Positions 1 through 8,391 of a stretch of DNA of 12,282 nt are shown here, piece by piece (the stretch's first letter is position 1; each line of letters begins with the position of its first letter). The position numbers were made by a program, and so were the translations under genes. The notes beneath the pieces are model-generated. The model made no database searches. It was not told where the DNA came from and saw nothing but the letters and a program-made list of their open reading frames with translations. Source of the stretch: Cerioporus squamosus (Eukaryota; Basidiomycota; Agaricomycetes; Polyporales; Polyporaceae). The stretch covers positions 1-12,282 of the forward strand of contig JABYQS010000841.1 in assembly GCA_022592435.1 (NCBI GenBank), given 5' to 3'.

Positions 1-192
1 CTGCCTACCGGCGCCAGGGAGTGTCTCGTCATCTGTCCACGTCACCCCTCCCGGCGGGAAGCGCCCTGCCAGCTCATCCCCACAAGCCAGCTCACATTTT
101 CTACTTGGGCCAGTTTCAGCCCTTCATCGTGCTTCACGCAGCAGAGCTTCACGCTCGCAGCTTCCAGCCATCCCCTCTCGCAGGATCAGGTA

Positions 193-209
193 GTTTGGCG
201 TCGCCAAAC
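193..209. repeat. 17-bp near-perfect palindrome
   Basis: GTTTGGCG, one T, then CGCCAAAC: two perfect 8-bp arms with a one-base spacer. The arms are seen directly. A symmetrical site of this kind could be a binding site for a dimeric regulator, but nothing nearby identifies which gene it would serve, and one such palindrome can arise by chance. Confidence 0.5.
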
Positions 210-370
210 ACGCGCGCCGCAGCTCGCTGTGGCCTCAGCCACGCATCTGCCTCAAGCAGTCGAGATCTCGTCTCGTCAGGGCTACGCCCTTCTCTCGACC
301 TGCATCTTTGGGCACCAAGGCAGCCCTAGCATTGTCATTGCTCCGTACACTAATCTGGGAGCACATAGAG

Positions 371-408
371 CCCACGGCGCGGCCGCTCCAAAGGCCGCAG
401 ACCGTGGG
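371..408. repeat. Imperfect GC-rich hairpin
   Basis: CCCACGG at 371-377 pairs with CCGTGGG at 402-408, and GCGGCC at 379-384 pairs with GGCCGC at 393-398. The loop is 8 nt, and there is a small internal loop of one base against three. The pairing is seen in the sequence; the role is unknown. It lies more than 300 nt beyond the multikinase stop codon, so it is not an obvious part of that transcript. Confidence 0.5.
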
Positions 409-539
409 AGAACGCGCCGTGGTGGCGGTTACAGGAAGAGGAGCTCCCGCCTCCAATCAGTCCTTCGTCAGTTCGTGGGCGGTATCGTGGAACGTCAGTA
501 CTGGAAGCATGCTTCGCTAGATGACTTTTGATATTCCCA

Positions 540-569
540 TTGGTACAAGATTGCTGTACGTAGTACCAA
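540..569. repeat. Short inverted repeat, 7-bp arms
   Basis: TTGGTAC at 540-546 is matched by GTACCAA at 563-569 with a 16-nt loop. It lies about 150 nt past the multikinase stop codon, so it could sit near that gene's 3' end. The arms are short enough to be chance. Confidence 0.3.
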
Positions 570-716
570 ATATGCGGACGAAAGTGCTAGGCAACGAGTA
601 CAACATACATGCTGTGGACGCAGGACTGTGTACAAGATACAACACCACGGGTATTCCCTTCGATACATAACTGCGAGATACTGTCTGTCTTTGAGATGCG
701 TCACCATTGCAAATGT

Positions 717-1905
717 TCACGACGCCGACGTAGAAGAGGCCGCCTTGACTTCCTCGATACGCCTGTCTAACAGGCCAAGGACCGTGTCCACGCCCTTCAG
801 CACGCCCTCATCGGGCCCGATCCCCCGGACGATCTTCGTGTGCGCAAAGTCAATCAGCTTGACGAGGTACGGAGGACCGACGCGCGTCTTGCCCGAGCCT
901 TCTTCGTTCTCCTCCTCTTCTTCCTCGTCTTCCTCGTCGTCATTCTCCTCGTCGGCCTCCTCGAGCCACTTGAGCCCCTCCCGGGCGCGCTCCCAGTCCG
1001 CCTCGTAGATGATCAGGAGGCTGCCGCCGACCATGCGCATGTGCACGTCCGCGAGCGTGGCACGGATCTCCGCGACGTCCTCTCGGAGCGACTCCAGCAC
1101 GGGCAGGAGGATGTCCGCGGGCAGCCCAGTCCCTTGCGAAGGCGGGGCGTCTTCGCTGTCGCCCCCAGCGGACGACGTGGACGTGGCGGGTGCGGGTGGC
1201 GTGTCTGATGCGAGCGGGAAGAAACGCGCCATGCCGTCCGGGAGGTCGGAGGCCTTGATCGACTTGCCGTAGGACTTCGGGGTGTTCACCGCGTTGCCGC
1301 TGGCGAGATCGTATACCTGACGAGATTGCATGAGTATTCAATGCAGTCTCCCAGGATGCCAGGACGGCGGCGACGTACTTGGAACCCAGTCAAGCGTATG
1401 CCAGTCTCGAGGGAAGTCGTCTCGCGCGCGGTCTTCTCCATGCGCGCACGCTTCTCCTCGCTCGCGCTGTCGTCATAGAGTACAGTGCCAAGCTTCACGT
1501 CGAGGATGTTGGGTTTCAGGAAGGAATGCGACAGGTTTTCGAGCACTAAGGACTGTGCAGTTGCGAACCGCACCAATAAGCCCCCAATCGCGATCGCCAC
1601 CACAGCCAAACCGAGAGGCACTCATCTTTCTCCCCAACCGCAGGAGCCTGCACGACCTTCAGCGGCTCGCCCTCCGCCTGCGGCTGGCTCTCATCCAGCT
1701 TCCCCTCGAGACGCAGCGTGCCGTAGAACTTGGGCACGTAGGGCCGGAGGGGGGCGAAGCCCGGGTCTCCCGCGACCGACTGGTAGAACGCGACTTCGGC
1801 GGCGAGCGCGGGCTTGATGAGCAGCGAGCCGTCTTCGCTCGTCATGACTCCCGCGTGTCCGCCGACTTGCGACGTGAGCGGGACCGTCTTCTCTGCAGCA
1901 GACAT
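717..1905 (-). CDS. ARG82: Inositol polyphosphate multikinase (Arg82/Ipk2 family)
   Basis: The family phosphorylates inositol trisphosphate stepwise to tetrakis- and pentakisphosphate in the nucleus and cytosol, feeding inositol pyrophosphate synthesis; in yeast it also supports arginine-gene control. Exons, read leftward: 1905-1612, 1552-1379, 1316-717, giving 355 aa. Visible motifs: N-terminal HAGV and GSLLIKPA (probable ATP-site lysine K31), the inositol-binding signature PNILDVKLG (112-120), GGSLLIIYE (253-261) and LIDFAH (310-315). An almost pure Asp/Glu tract at 275-295 resembles the acidic stretch of yeast Arg82. Intron 2 (1378-1317) has a perfect GTACGT donor and CAG acceptor. Intron 1 is less sure: the only frame-keeping choice near the conserved junction uses a weak GTTTGG donor at 1611 and the CAG ending at 1553, adding three residues after GEKDE. 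The ATG at 1905 gives the expected family N-terminus. It is divergent from the small gene at 2215. Confidence 0.95.
900..962 (-). repeat. Triplet-biased GAG/GAC tract encoding the acidic region
   Basis: On the minus strand this is a run of GAG, GAA and GAC codons giving about twenty consecutive mostly acidic residues (275-295) of the multikinase. It sits between the SLL and IDFAH motifs, where the family tolerates inserts, so it is a surface loop rather than catalytic core. Triplet runs like this are prone to length variation between strains. Confidence 0.75.
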
Positions 1906-2214
1906 GGTCGGGATTGGAGTAGGGGTCGGGAGGTGGTGATGGTATCAAGGTAAGCCGCGGGCGTCCTTGTTCTCAGTCGCAGCTACATGGTATTTGTCTT
2001 TGCACTGTCCTCGCGATCCGACGAAGTACGCAGCGTCGGCCTTGAGTTTGATGACTGTTGCAAATATTGTCTGTCGCGACATTCCGGGCACGATAGCGAA
2101 GAGCGAGCAGGACGATCATTGTGGACAGAAGCAAGTCGTATCTCCTGGTATCGTTCCGTCGTAATTGCCGCCTGGGACCATTCTTGACCTGAGACCTCCA
2201 ACCCCCATTTCGCG
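1906..2214. promoter_or_regulatory. Shared spacer between divergent genes
   Basis: This 309-bp gap separates the start codons of the multikinase (leftward) and the small gene at 2215 (rightward), so it must hold both 5' untranslated regions and both promoters. I see no clear TATA box and no conserved operator. Short open frames inside it lack coding character. Calling it a bidirectional promoter is an inference from gene arrangement only. Confidence 0.5.
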
Positions 2215-2508
2215 ATGACCACCGCACTCGCTCACGAACACGCAGACAAAGTCTTCATCGCCGTGACGCTCTCGCCGACCTCTGCGCTCAACAGCGATCC
2301 CGACGGACTGGTCGTTCACCCGCTCATCACGCGTCTGGGCCGCGTCGGCGAGCTGCAAGACGTGCAGCTGCTCGGCGTCCCTCGCGACAGCTGGGCTCAT
2401 GCGCAGCACGAGGTGTTGGACTCTCTGAACCAGCTGCAGGGCGTCTTGAGGGTGGATGTGCAAGACATTCCGAAGTTGAGGGCTAAGAGAGGCGGCGACG
2501 AGTTGTGA
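2215..2508 (+). CDS. Small conserved-looking protein of unknown function, 97 aa
   Basis: I do not recognise the family. The frame opens with ATG and ends at TGA without introns. Its third codon positions are overwhelmingly C or G, much more than in the neighbouring non-coding DNA, which argues for a real gene. The product starts MTTALAHEH, has a valine- and leucine-rich middle (VFIAVTLSP, ELQDVQLLGV, GVLRVDVQDI) consistent with a small alternating sheet/helix fold, and ends in a charged tail (KLRAKRGGDEL). There is no signal peptide, membrane segment or cysteine. It is divergent from the multikinase with only about 300 bp between the start codons, so the two may share control. Confidence 0.7.
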   Translation: MTTALAHEHADKVFIAVTLSPTSALNSDPDGLVVHPLITRLGRVGELQDVQLLGVPRDSWAHAQHEVLDSLNQLQGVLRVDVQDIPKLRAKRGGDEL

Positions 2509-2726
2509 AGACGTTACGGAAGTCAACCACATGCAAGTACGTACGCTTGATGCTACAATGAGGACATCATCGATCATCGTTCACACCGCGCATATACAGC
2601 GTGTTGTGTCGTGTGTAATAATGCACTGTACCTTCTCCCCTGAAATGACGATCCCGAGCCTCGGGCACCTCTCCGTTCTTCCGACACGCTCAACCAGACC
2701 CCTCTGAGTCTGAACACAATTATCAG

Positions 2727-4659
2727 ATGTCTGCGAGAGACGTTGCGAGAGACCTGCGAAATGTGAGTAGGCTCCGCGTCTGTCGTCGTTCGATGCAGCG
2801 TGATGATGAATATGTTGACTCCCTATTGTCAGATAGACTGCATCATGGATAGCCTGCCCTTCCCCGACTTTGGGACGATTGTCCCGGCGGTGGACCGTAG
2901 GAGCTTGTCTGGATTGTCCGGTCCCGAGATACGCTCATGGACCATGGCGAAGGCTGCAGAGTATCGCAACATCGCGCTCGGTCTCCTCGCCATCCACAAT
3001 GTCATCGCGCCCATTCACTGCCTCCCCAACGAAATCCTATCCCTCATTTTCGCCAGTGCATGGGACGACCAGGATAGCTTCCGCCTCGCTCACGTATGCC
3101 GTCACTGGCGTCAAGTCCTCCTTTCCACACCCGAGTTCTGGGCCGACGCGGTAGAAGACGCATCCTATCCCGTTTCCCGAGCATACCTCGCAGCTATACT
3201 AGAGCGATCCCGGCCTCTTCCTATTCAGCCCGCGTTCTTCTACTTCACCATAGTGTTATCCAGGACTCTCGATTCGGAGCTGTGGAGGATAACGGCACTC
3301 AGGGTGGATGCCGAGACCACAGACGAGGTGACCTGGCTCCATTGCACGCTTCGCCAAGGCATGCCGGTCCTTGCGGAACTCGTCGTAGTATACGAGCCCG
3401 GGGAGTGCCGCTGCCGCTGCGACCGCTACTACGACCCATGCGATGATTGCAGGGAGAGATGTCACGACAAACACTTTGAACTCGGCGTTGAGCCTTTGCC
3501 CGCCCATGCCGTCCCGCACCTCCGACACATCGAGATTCCAGCATTCCTATTCCCGAAGGTCACCGTCCCATCCCTGCGGCGGGTGCGCTTGGATAGACAC
3601 CTTTCAGAGAACTACCACGAGAATCCCCAGACGAACCTTGAAGATCTGCTTCTCGCACTTGTGGAATGTCCGGAGATCGTCCAGCTTGTGCTTGTCACGC
3701 TGTTGATGCAGGAAGAACAGATTGACGACGACGAGGTCCTCCGACTCTTATCCGAAGCCCATACGGTCACTCTTCCCGCCCTACAGGAGTTCCACATAGA
3801 GGGCGTCTCATCAGAAATCGCAGTACTCTTGTCGCATCTCGTCCTCCCGTCGGTCGCTTGCGTCCATGTTCGCGATCACAGTAGCCCCGGAGACTGGCCG
3901 CACCATCTCTGGGACTGCTTGAAACGCAGTCTGCTCACAGACCTGCTCATCTCAGGTGTTGACCGTGTAGTTTTGATGCGCGGACGTCCACATATTCAGA
4001 CTGCGCTGGACTGCTACGCCGGTGGCCAGCAACGCCTCCACATCAAATCCTCCCTGCTCGATACGAAGATGGGAATGCAAGAACTGGGAGACGCTCTTCG
4101 ATCCCTAGCGTGTGTCACGCAACTGACATGCAAGTCGGAATCATGGCGGCCCGAATACAACTGGCGTCTTCTGCTTCCCATCTTGCCACGACTGCAGTCC
4201 CTGACGATATCTGGTTCTGACGGCGTTGGTATCCTCAGCATCCTCAAACCCTCCGACGACCCCACCTGCGGTGACCTCGTCTGCCCGTGTCTGGAACGGT
4301 TGTCCCTTGAGAAGTGCTGGTCACACATCGACAAGTCCAGGTACGCTCTGCGTGGAAGTACCGCAGACATGCAAGAGCAAGAAGCAGTTGCCCGCTTCTC
4401 CAAAAGGGCCGCAGGCCTTCAGTCGACCTTGAGTGCTCGAGCGTCGCGCTTCGGCAGTCGGCTGACGTATCTGCGATACCACGAGTGTTGGTCCGGTCCC
4501 GTGGAAGATTCGCATTCGCCCGGCCGCATATTCGCCCTCGATGAGAAGGGCCCTTGCTGGAGGTCCGTCGAGCTGGCGTTTCGCGCTGTGCGGGCCTTGG
4601 TGGTCGGACCTACGATCTTCGCTGGGTGCGGGGAAGAATATACGGGAGAAGCGCTCTAG
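2727..4659 (+). CDS. F-box protein, 620 aa, two exons
   Basis: F-box proteins recruit substrates to SCF ubiquitin ligases through Skp1. The F-box lies at about residues 73-118: IHCLPNEILSLIFASAW, then RLAHVCRHWRQVLLSTPEFW, the usual fungal F-box-like pattern. The rest is leucine-rich without clean repeats, ending in a conserved-looking GPCWRSVELAFRAV segment (about 591-604). Residues 204-226 hold six cysteines and two histidines in a tight cluster. The start is a short first exon, 2727-2762 (MSARDVARDLRN), joined across a 70-nt intron (2763-2832) with a GTGAGT donor, TTGAC branch site and TTGTCAG acceptor, all in frame. The open frame continues upstream of 2833 only through intron sequence, to a GTG. 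An alternative start is the ATG at 2845. The substrate is not predictable from sequence. Confidence 0.85.
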
Positions 4660-4887
4660 GTGGAGGGTAATGTTCCAGCAGTACAAACCCAGTGTACGCG
4701 AGCTTGTCCGGTATTGATCTACGATGGTTGTAGACGATGAGCTATCTCGGACAATAGGGAGGGCGCCACTGGTCCTTCAAGTTGTCTGGCACAGTAAGCG
4801 CCCCGACATGGTCTCGTCAAGTACAAGAACCACTGCGCCCGCGCGAAATCTCCTCCTTTCTCCTCTCACATATACTATCTCGCTGCT

Positions 4888-5682
4888 GTGGGCCTCGCGA
4901 AGTTGAAGAAGGTAGCGCCCTTTCTATCGCTGCTCCTACACCGGAAACGTCGAGCACAACGTCTACCGGCACGCATACCTTGCGATGAAGGAATCGGAAT
5001 CCCGCCGCCACAAGCGTACCGCAAGTATTTTCCGACGTGAGTACCATGGCGTATGTGATATCATACCGTTCATTGACACGACTCGGATAGACCAGAAACG
5101 TTGAATGTAGATGCCCTTCGTGAAATCGCATCAGTTTTGCGAGAGGAACGGGACTCTTATGTATGGTCCTTGCCTCTTGCTCCCGCGTGCTTCGCAGGAA
5201 ATTCTCCCCTGTGCTCTTCTACCATGCTGTATATCTGGGTGGCTATGACGAGAACAATCCTCCAGTAGCAATACGCTATCTCATCCGGTTAGTGCTTCTT
5301 TTGTTTTCGCCGCGACGGATGCTGACATCGCGCACGAGGAAGATGCCTTCGGGTCAGGCCCCGTATGGAAAGCAACGCCGCAGTCCAGCTCTTCATGTCT
5401 ATCCTGGGACGCCTACCGAACCTCACTGCAATAACATGCGGTGCCGTATTATACGGTGCTCCGCTCGTCATCATCAAGCGTTGCCTCACTCTTCCTCACA
5501 TCACGTCCATAACGTTCACCAATCAAGCAAACACGTTCACTGCGTACGAGCCCCCGTCGGCATTGGGAGTGATCGCCAGGGCGCCGGTTCCCCTCATCGG
5601 CTTCTCCTACATCATCTCCGCTGTCAGAGTCTTCTCTGCGCACTCAGGCCTCTCGAGCCTGGAGTCGATGCAGGCTGACTAA
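4888..5682 (+). pseudogene. Broken copy A of the tandem F-box/LRR-like family
   Basis: Aligned with intact copy B and partial copy C, the exon order is recognisable: exon 1 4888-5036, intron 5037-5090 (GTGAGT donor, TAG acceptor), exon 2 5091-5287, intron 5288-5357 (GTTAGT donor, CTGAC branch, CAG acceptor), exon 3 from 5358. It carries three lesions. The position matching the ATG of B and C is GTG at 4888. Near 5156-5165 exon 2 is 4 nt shorter than B, shifting the frame; unshifted, it reads into a stop soon after. Exon 3 follows B only to about 5614 (GFSYI), then reads about 22 unrelated residues to TAA at 5680-5682, inside the upstream flank of copy B, so the whole LRR-like part is gone. 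Exon 1 still shows the shared RKRRAQ motif. A truncated expressed product from a different start cannot be excluded. Confidence 0.8.
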
Positions 5683-6033
5683 GCTGCGTTCTTCTTGTTG
5701 CAACATGCACAGCATAGTAAGCGCCATCCACCAAGGTCATGTCGCTTGCGGGTCGAACACTTTCCCTTCAACCCTATCACCGCTATGCGCTCTGTAAGAA
5801 ACAAGGCGTCCTTCATCGCACTGGTTCTCCGTCGGAAAAGAGGAGCGCAAGTCGCACATCCTGCTCGCGAGGATGTCGGAAAACTCGAAGTCTCTCCGCC
5901 ACGGTCATCTCGAAGGCCTCCGCCCACGTAAGTGCTTTCATTTATGCAATGGATAGCTTCAACTGAGCTATTGCAATCTGACAGGCTGGAAATGTTGGAC
6001 TTAAATGTCTTTCGTAAACTTGCTTCCATATTA
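5671..6033 (+). repeat. Direct repeat unit, left copy (5' end of gene B)
   Basis: From GCTGACTAAG onward this stretch aligns with 11909-12282, covering upstream flank, exon 1, intron 1 and the start of exon 2. Similarity is highest across the exon 1/intron 1 boundary: 5887-5935 differs from 12137-12185 by one base in 49. In the upstream flank there are indels not divisible by three; inside exon 1 the length differences are whole codons. It marks a segmental gene duplication rather than a mobile element, since I see no terminal inverted repeats. Confidence 0.85.
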
Positions 6034-7673
6034 CGAGATGAACGGGATACGGCTGCACTCAAGGCTCTTGCCTCTTGCTCTCGCCTGCTTCGCGAGATAC
6101 TATCTCCTGTGCTCTTCGAGCATGCTCGATACCTTGATGTTTACGATGAGAACGATCCTCCCGAAGCTATACGCTGTCTCATCCGGTGAGTGGGTTCCGA
6201 TGTTCTCGCCGCCGCCTGCGACAGATGCTGACAGGGCGCCCGAGGAAGACAACTCCGAGTAAGGCCTCCTCTTGGCATGGAAAGCGGCGTAGTTGTTCGA
6301 CTCTTCATGTCCATCTTAGGACGCCTGCCGAACCTCAATGCGATTATATTCGACGTCCTGTTCTGCACTCCAATCGACGTCATCAAGCGTTGTCTTGCTC
6401 TTCCTCGCATCACGTCCATCACGTTCACCAGTCAAGCAAACGCTTTCACTGTGTACGAACCCCCGTCAGCACTCAACGCGATTGCCACCGCGCCACTTCC
6501 CCTCACCGGCTTCGCTTACATTAGGCCCTTTTGGCGAGAGAAGCGCTTCCGAGTTGCCATACTCCCGATTGATACGCACTTCGAACGCGAAGAGAAGTGG
6601 TTGTCTGCACTTATTCCTGGCATGGCGAGCACCCTCATGCAACTCACGGTACCCATGGAGACTTCGCTGATATCGGCCATGGCTAGCCTGTCATGGCCCG
6701 CACTACAGGAACTGTCGATACGCGGCCGCTACTGGAGCGAGGAGCAGAAAGATGCCCTGCCGCAGTTTCTTTCGTCAATACCACGATTGCGCAAGCTATC
6801 GGTCACAGTCTGCAGGCGCGGTCGTACCGACCGCCCGCCTATACTCGGTTCCAGCACTGTCCCTCATCCGACCATAGCTGGACTCCGCTCCCTTACCGTT
6901 GCTTATCCAGACCCTGCCGACAACATCTTCTCCATCGATGCGACACGTCTCCGCCACCTATCACTCTGCGACGCTCCACGCTTTTACTATGACCTTTCCC
7001 AGGATGAAACAGTATCGAGCGGCTTCGCTCGGCCGATCCTCCATTCCGCCGAATGCCTGTCCATTTTGCGGCGGATGGATATGCCTGAGCTTTCCAACCT
7101 GGAACTTGTCTACCTCGCAAATACTGCCGGCTCCGACGACGAGCTTCTCAGCTACGTTACCCACACATTCCCCCATCTGTCCCACCTCGAGCTGCACAGG
7201 TATCGCGCGAACAGGGATGAGGTCGTGGACTACGTGAGCATCGTCGTGCCTCCTCGAGCACTCGTCTGACCCCTGAATAGGTACATATTGCTAAGCTGCT
7301 CACGGGAGCGCGTAATCTTCGAAGCGTTCGCCTTAACCTTGACTTTCACGACGACCACGGGCCGTACACCAACGCTGGTGGATCCGTCTTACGGGAATGG
7401 CGAATAACCTTCCGGGAACGTCGCGGACCCGAAATTGTCGCCATCCTGGAAGCGTGTCCGTGGCTAGAGGATGTAGAGCTCTTGTATCATGCTTGGTGGT
7501 CCTCGAGGTGGGCCAAATTTCCCACATCACGATACCCTGGGCCTCGCTGTATCGACTCCGAAGACGGCAGCACTAAGTGAGTGACCCCCGCTTGGTCTGT
7601 TGGCTCCTTACCTCGTCATGATGATGCATACTTGCTTTCTAGTGATTCTGAATCGCTTCCGGAGCGGTGGTAA
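5785..7673 (+). CDS. F-box/LRR-like protein, copy B (intact), five exons, 546 aa
   Basis: Probable substrate-recognition subunit of an SCF ubiquitin ligase; substrate unknown. Exons: 5785-5927, 5985-6185, 6264-7233, 7281-7576, 7643-7673. These sum to 547 codons including TAA, and every junction keeps frame. Residues 1-47 are a basic N-terminus with RRKRGAQ. A divergent F-box-like segment follows at about 52-92 (LDLNVFRKLASIL, ALASCSRLLREILSPVLF). The remainder has irregular leucine-rich strands (LPQFLSSIPRLRKLSV, FPHLSHLELHRY, LEACPWLEDVELLY). The ATG at 5785 is chosen because codon-preserving similarity to copy C begins there. Intron 2 (6186-6263) ends in the less usual TAAG acceptor; an upstream CAG would lead at once to a stop, and copy A confirms the junction. 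The intron at 7234-7280 is only 47 nt. The stop near 7267 of the unspliced frame lies inside that intron. Confidence 0.85.
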
Positions 7674-8020
7674 AGCTTTGAATGTCCTTCGCCCTGCTGC
7701 GTTGCACCGCAACTGTGCTCTCCCGACGCTCCCGACATCCTGTCATGTACTTTACGACCTGACGTCTTCTGCTTATTCATTGCCTCCGCAAGTCCTCTTA
7801 CTCACGATCGCACAAATGGATCTACATCGTGCGCTGCGTTCTCCGCATTCGTGTGGACGCTGAAGGCTGCGTTCCGCGGCGCCACAACCTATGTTCACTA
7901 GCTGACTTCTCAGCATCTTCACGCACCTCAGGAAAGGCCGATACCTATGCCTTCGATAGTGACGGACTCTGCACCTGCGCTGTGCGACAAATATGATGCT
8001 GGTCTCCCGACCGCGGCAGG
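7674..8020. other. Intergenic stretch downstream of copy B
   Basis: This is the 3' flank of copy B followed by DNA in which I see no gene. One open frame of 87 codons crosses the end of copy B and lacks motifs. Leucine-rich fragments in several frames suggest it may be decayed F-box coding sequence continuous with the remnant that follows, but the resemblance is too weak to assign. Confidence 0.45.
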
Positions 8021-8120
8021 AAAGGCCCGGCCTTGCTGGAGTTCCATCGAGCCGGCATGTCGCATTGTGCCAGACTTGTTGGACGGACAGTCCCTCTGAT
8101 ATTCGCTTTATGCAGGTCAT
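8021..8120 (+). pseudogene. Frameshifted remnant of an F-box gene C-terminus
   Basis: Read in the frame giving ARPCWSSIEPACRIV, this matches the segment GPCWRSVELAFRAV near the end of the F-box gene at 2727-4659, at the DNA level too (TTGCTGGAG followed by TCC.TCGAGC.GGC in both). The frame then meets TGA at about 8098. A one-base shift just before it restores a continuation VPLIFALC, comparable to GPTIFAGC in the intact gene. I see no matching F-box or upstream part, so only the tail is recognisable. It could be the relic of a tandem copy of that gene. Confidence 0.55.
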
Positions 8121-8391
8121 AAGATGCGGGAGAAACGGCCATGGATCTAAGGACGCTTCTCCGAGGCTGACTGCAGTGACTCGGCACCACACTACGAGCC
8201 GACAACTCGATGTGTGATGTTTTGCCGATCCCTTTTGCCGGGCAGGTTACAACCCCGCCATTGTCGGTGTACACATAGACACAGAGAGCAGCGGTGGATG
8301 AACATCATGATGAATAGGGTATACGCATACATGCAAGTGAAAGCCATCTGGTATGTCCTGCTCGAAGTGCAGAGGAGATGAGTCACGGCGT

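Larger units (their letters stand above)
1..716. other. Stretch without a convincing gene; holds short inverted repeats and the multikinase 3' flank
   Basis: Open frames of 60-126 codons exist on both strands, but none shows a recognisable motif, a sensible codon pattern or splice signals joining it to another frame. Several overlap on opposite strands, as expected by chance in GC-rich DNA. The part nearest 716 should hold the 3' untranslated region of the multikinase, which is read leftward; I see no canonical AATAAA on that strand. Three short inverted repeats in this stretch are listed separately. It could also hold the end of a gene lying to the left of the window. Confidence 0.5.

Noticed and set aside
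21..531. Overlapping open frames of about 100 codons near the left edge
   Set aside because: They overlap each other and a minus-strand frame, show no motifs and low-complexity composition, and no splice signals link them to a longer product.
2116..2577. Minus-strand frame of 153 codons
   Set aside because: It lies opposite the small gene at 2215-2508, whose G/C-rich third positions create the shadow frame; the protein has no recognisable pattern.
2800..2832. GTG-initiated N-terminal extension of the F-box protein
   Set aside because: These codons fall inside a well-formed intron (GTGAGT...TTGAC...CAG).
5163..5678. Single frame of 171 codons as a stand-alone protein
   Set aside because: It reads through an intron and then out of the family frame. 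Only its first ~42 residues match copy B; it is part of the copy A pseudogene.
5746..5760. GCGGGTCGAAC resembling a tRNA T-arm, also in copy C
   Set aside because: No matching acceptor, D or anticodon stems can be drawn around it; it is part of the shared upstream flank.
6277..7269. A 330-aa single-exon protein
   Set aside because: Its ATG is internal to exon 3 of copy B, and its stop lies in the 47-nt intron. The flanking exons continue the same protein.
7600..7863. Plus-strand frame of 87 codons
   Set aside because: It overlaps the last intron and exon of copy B in another frame and has no coding features.
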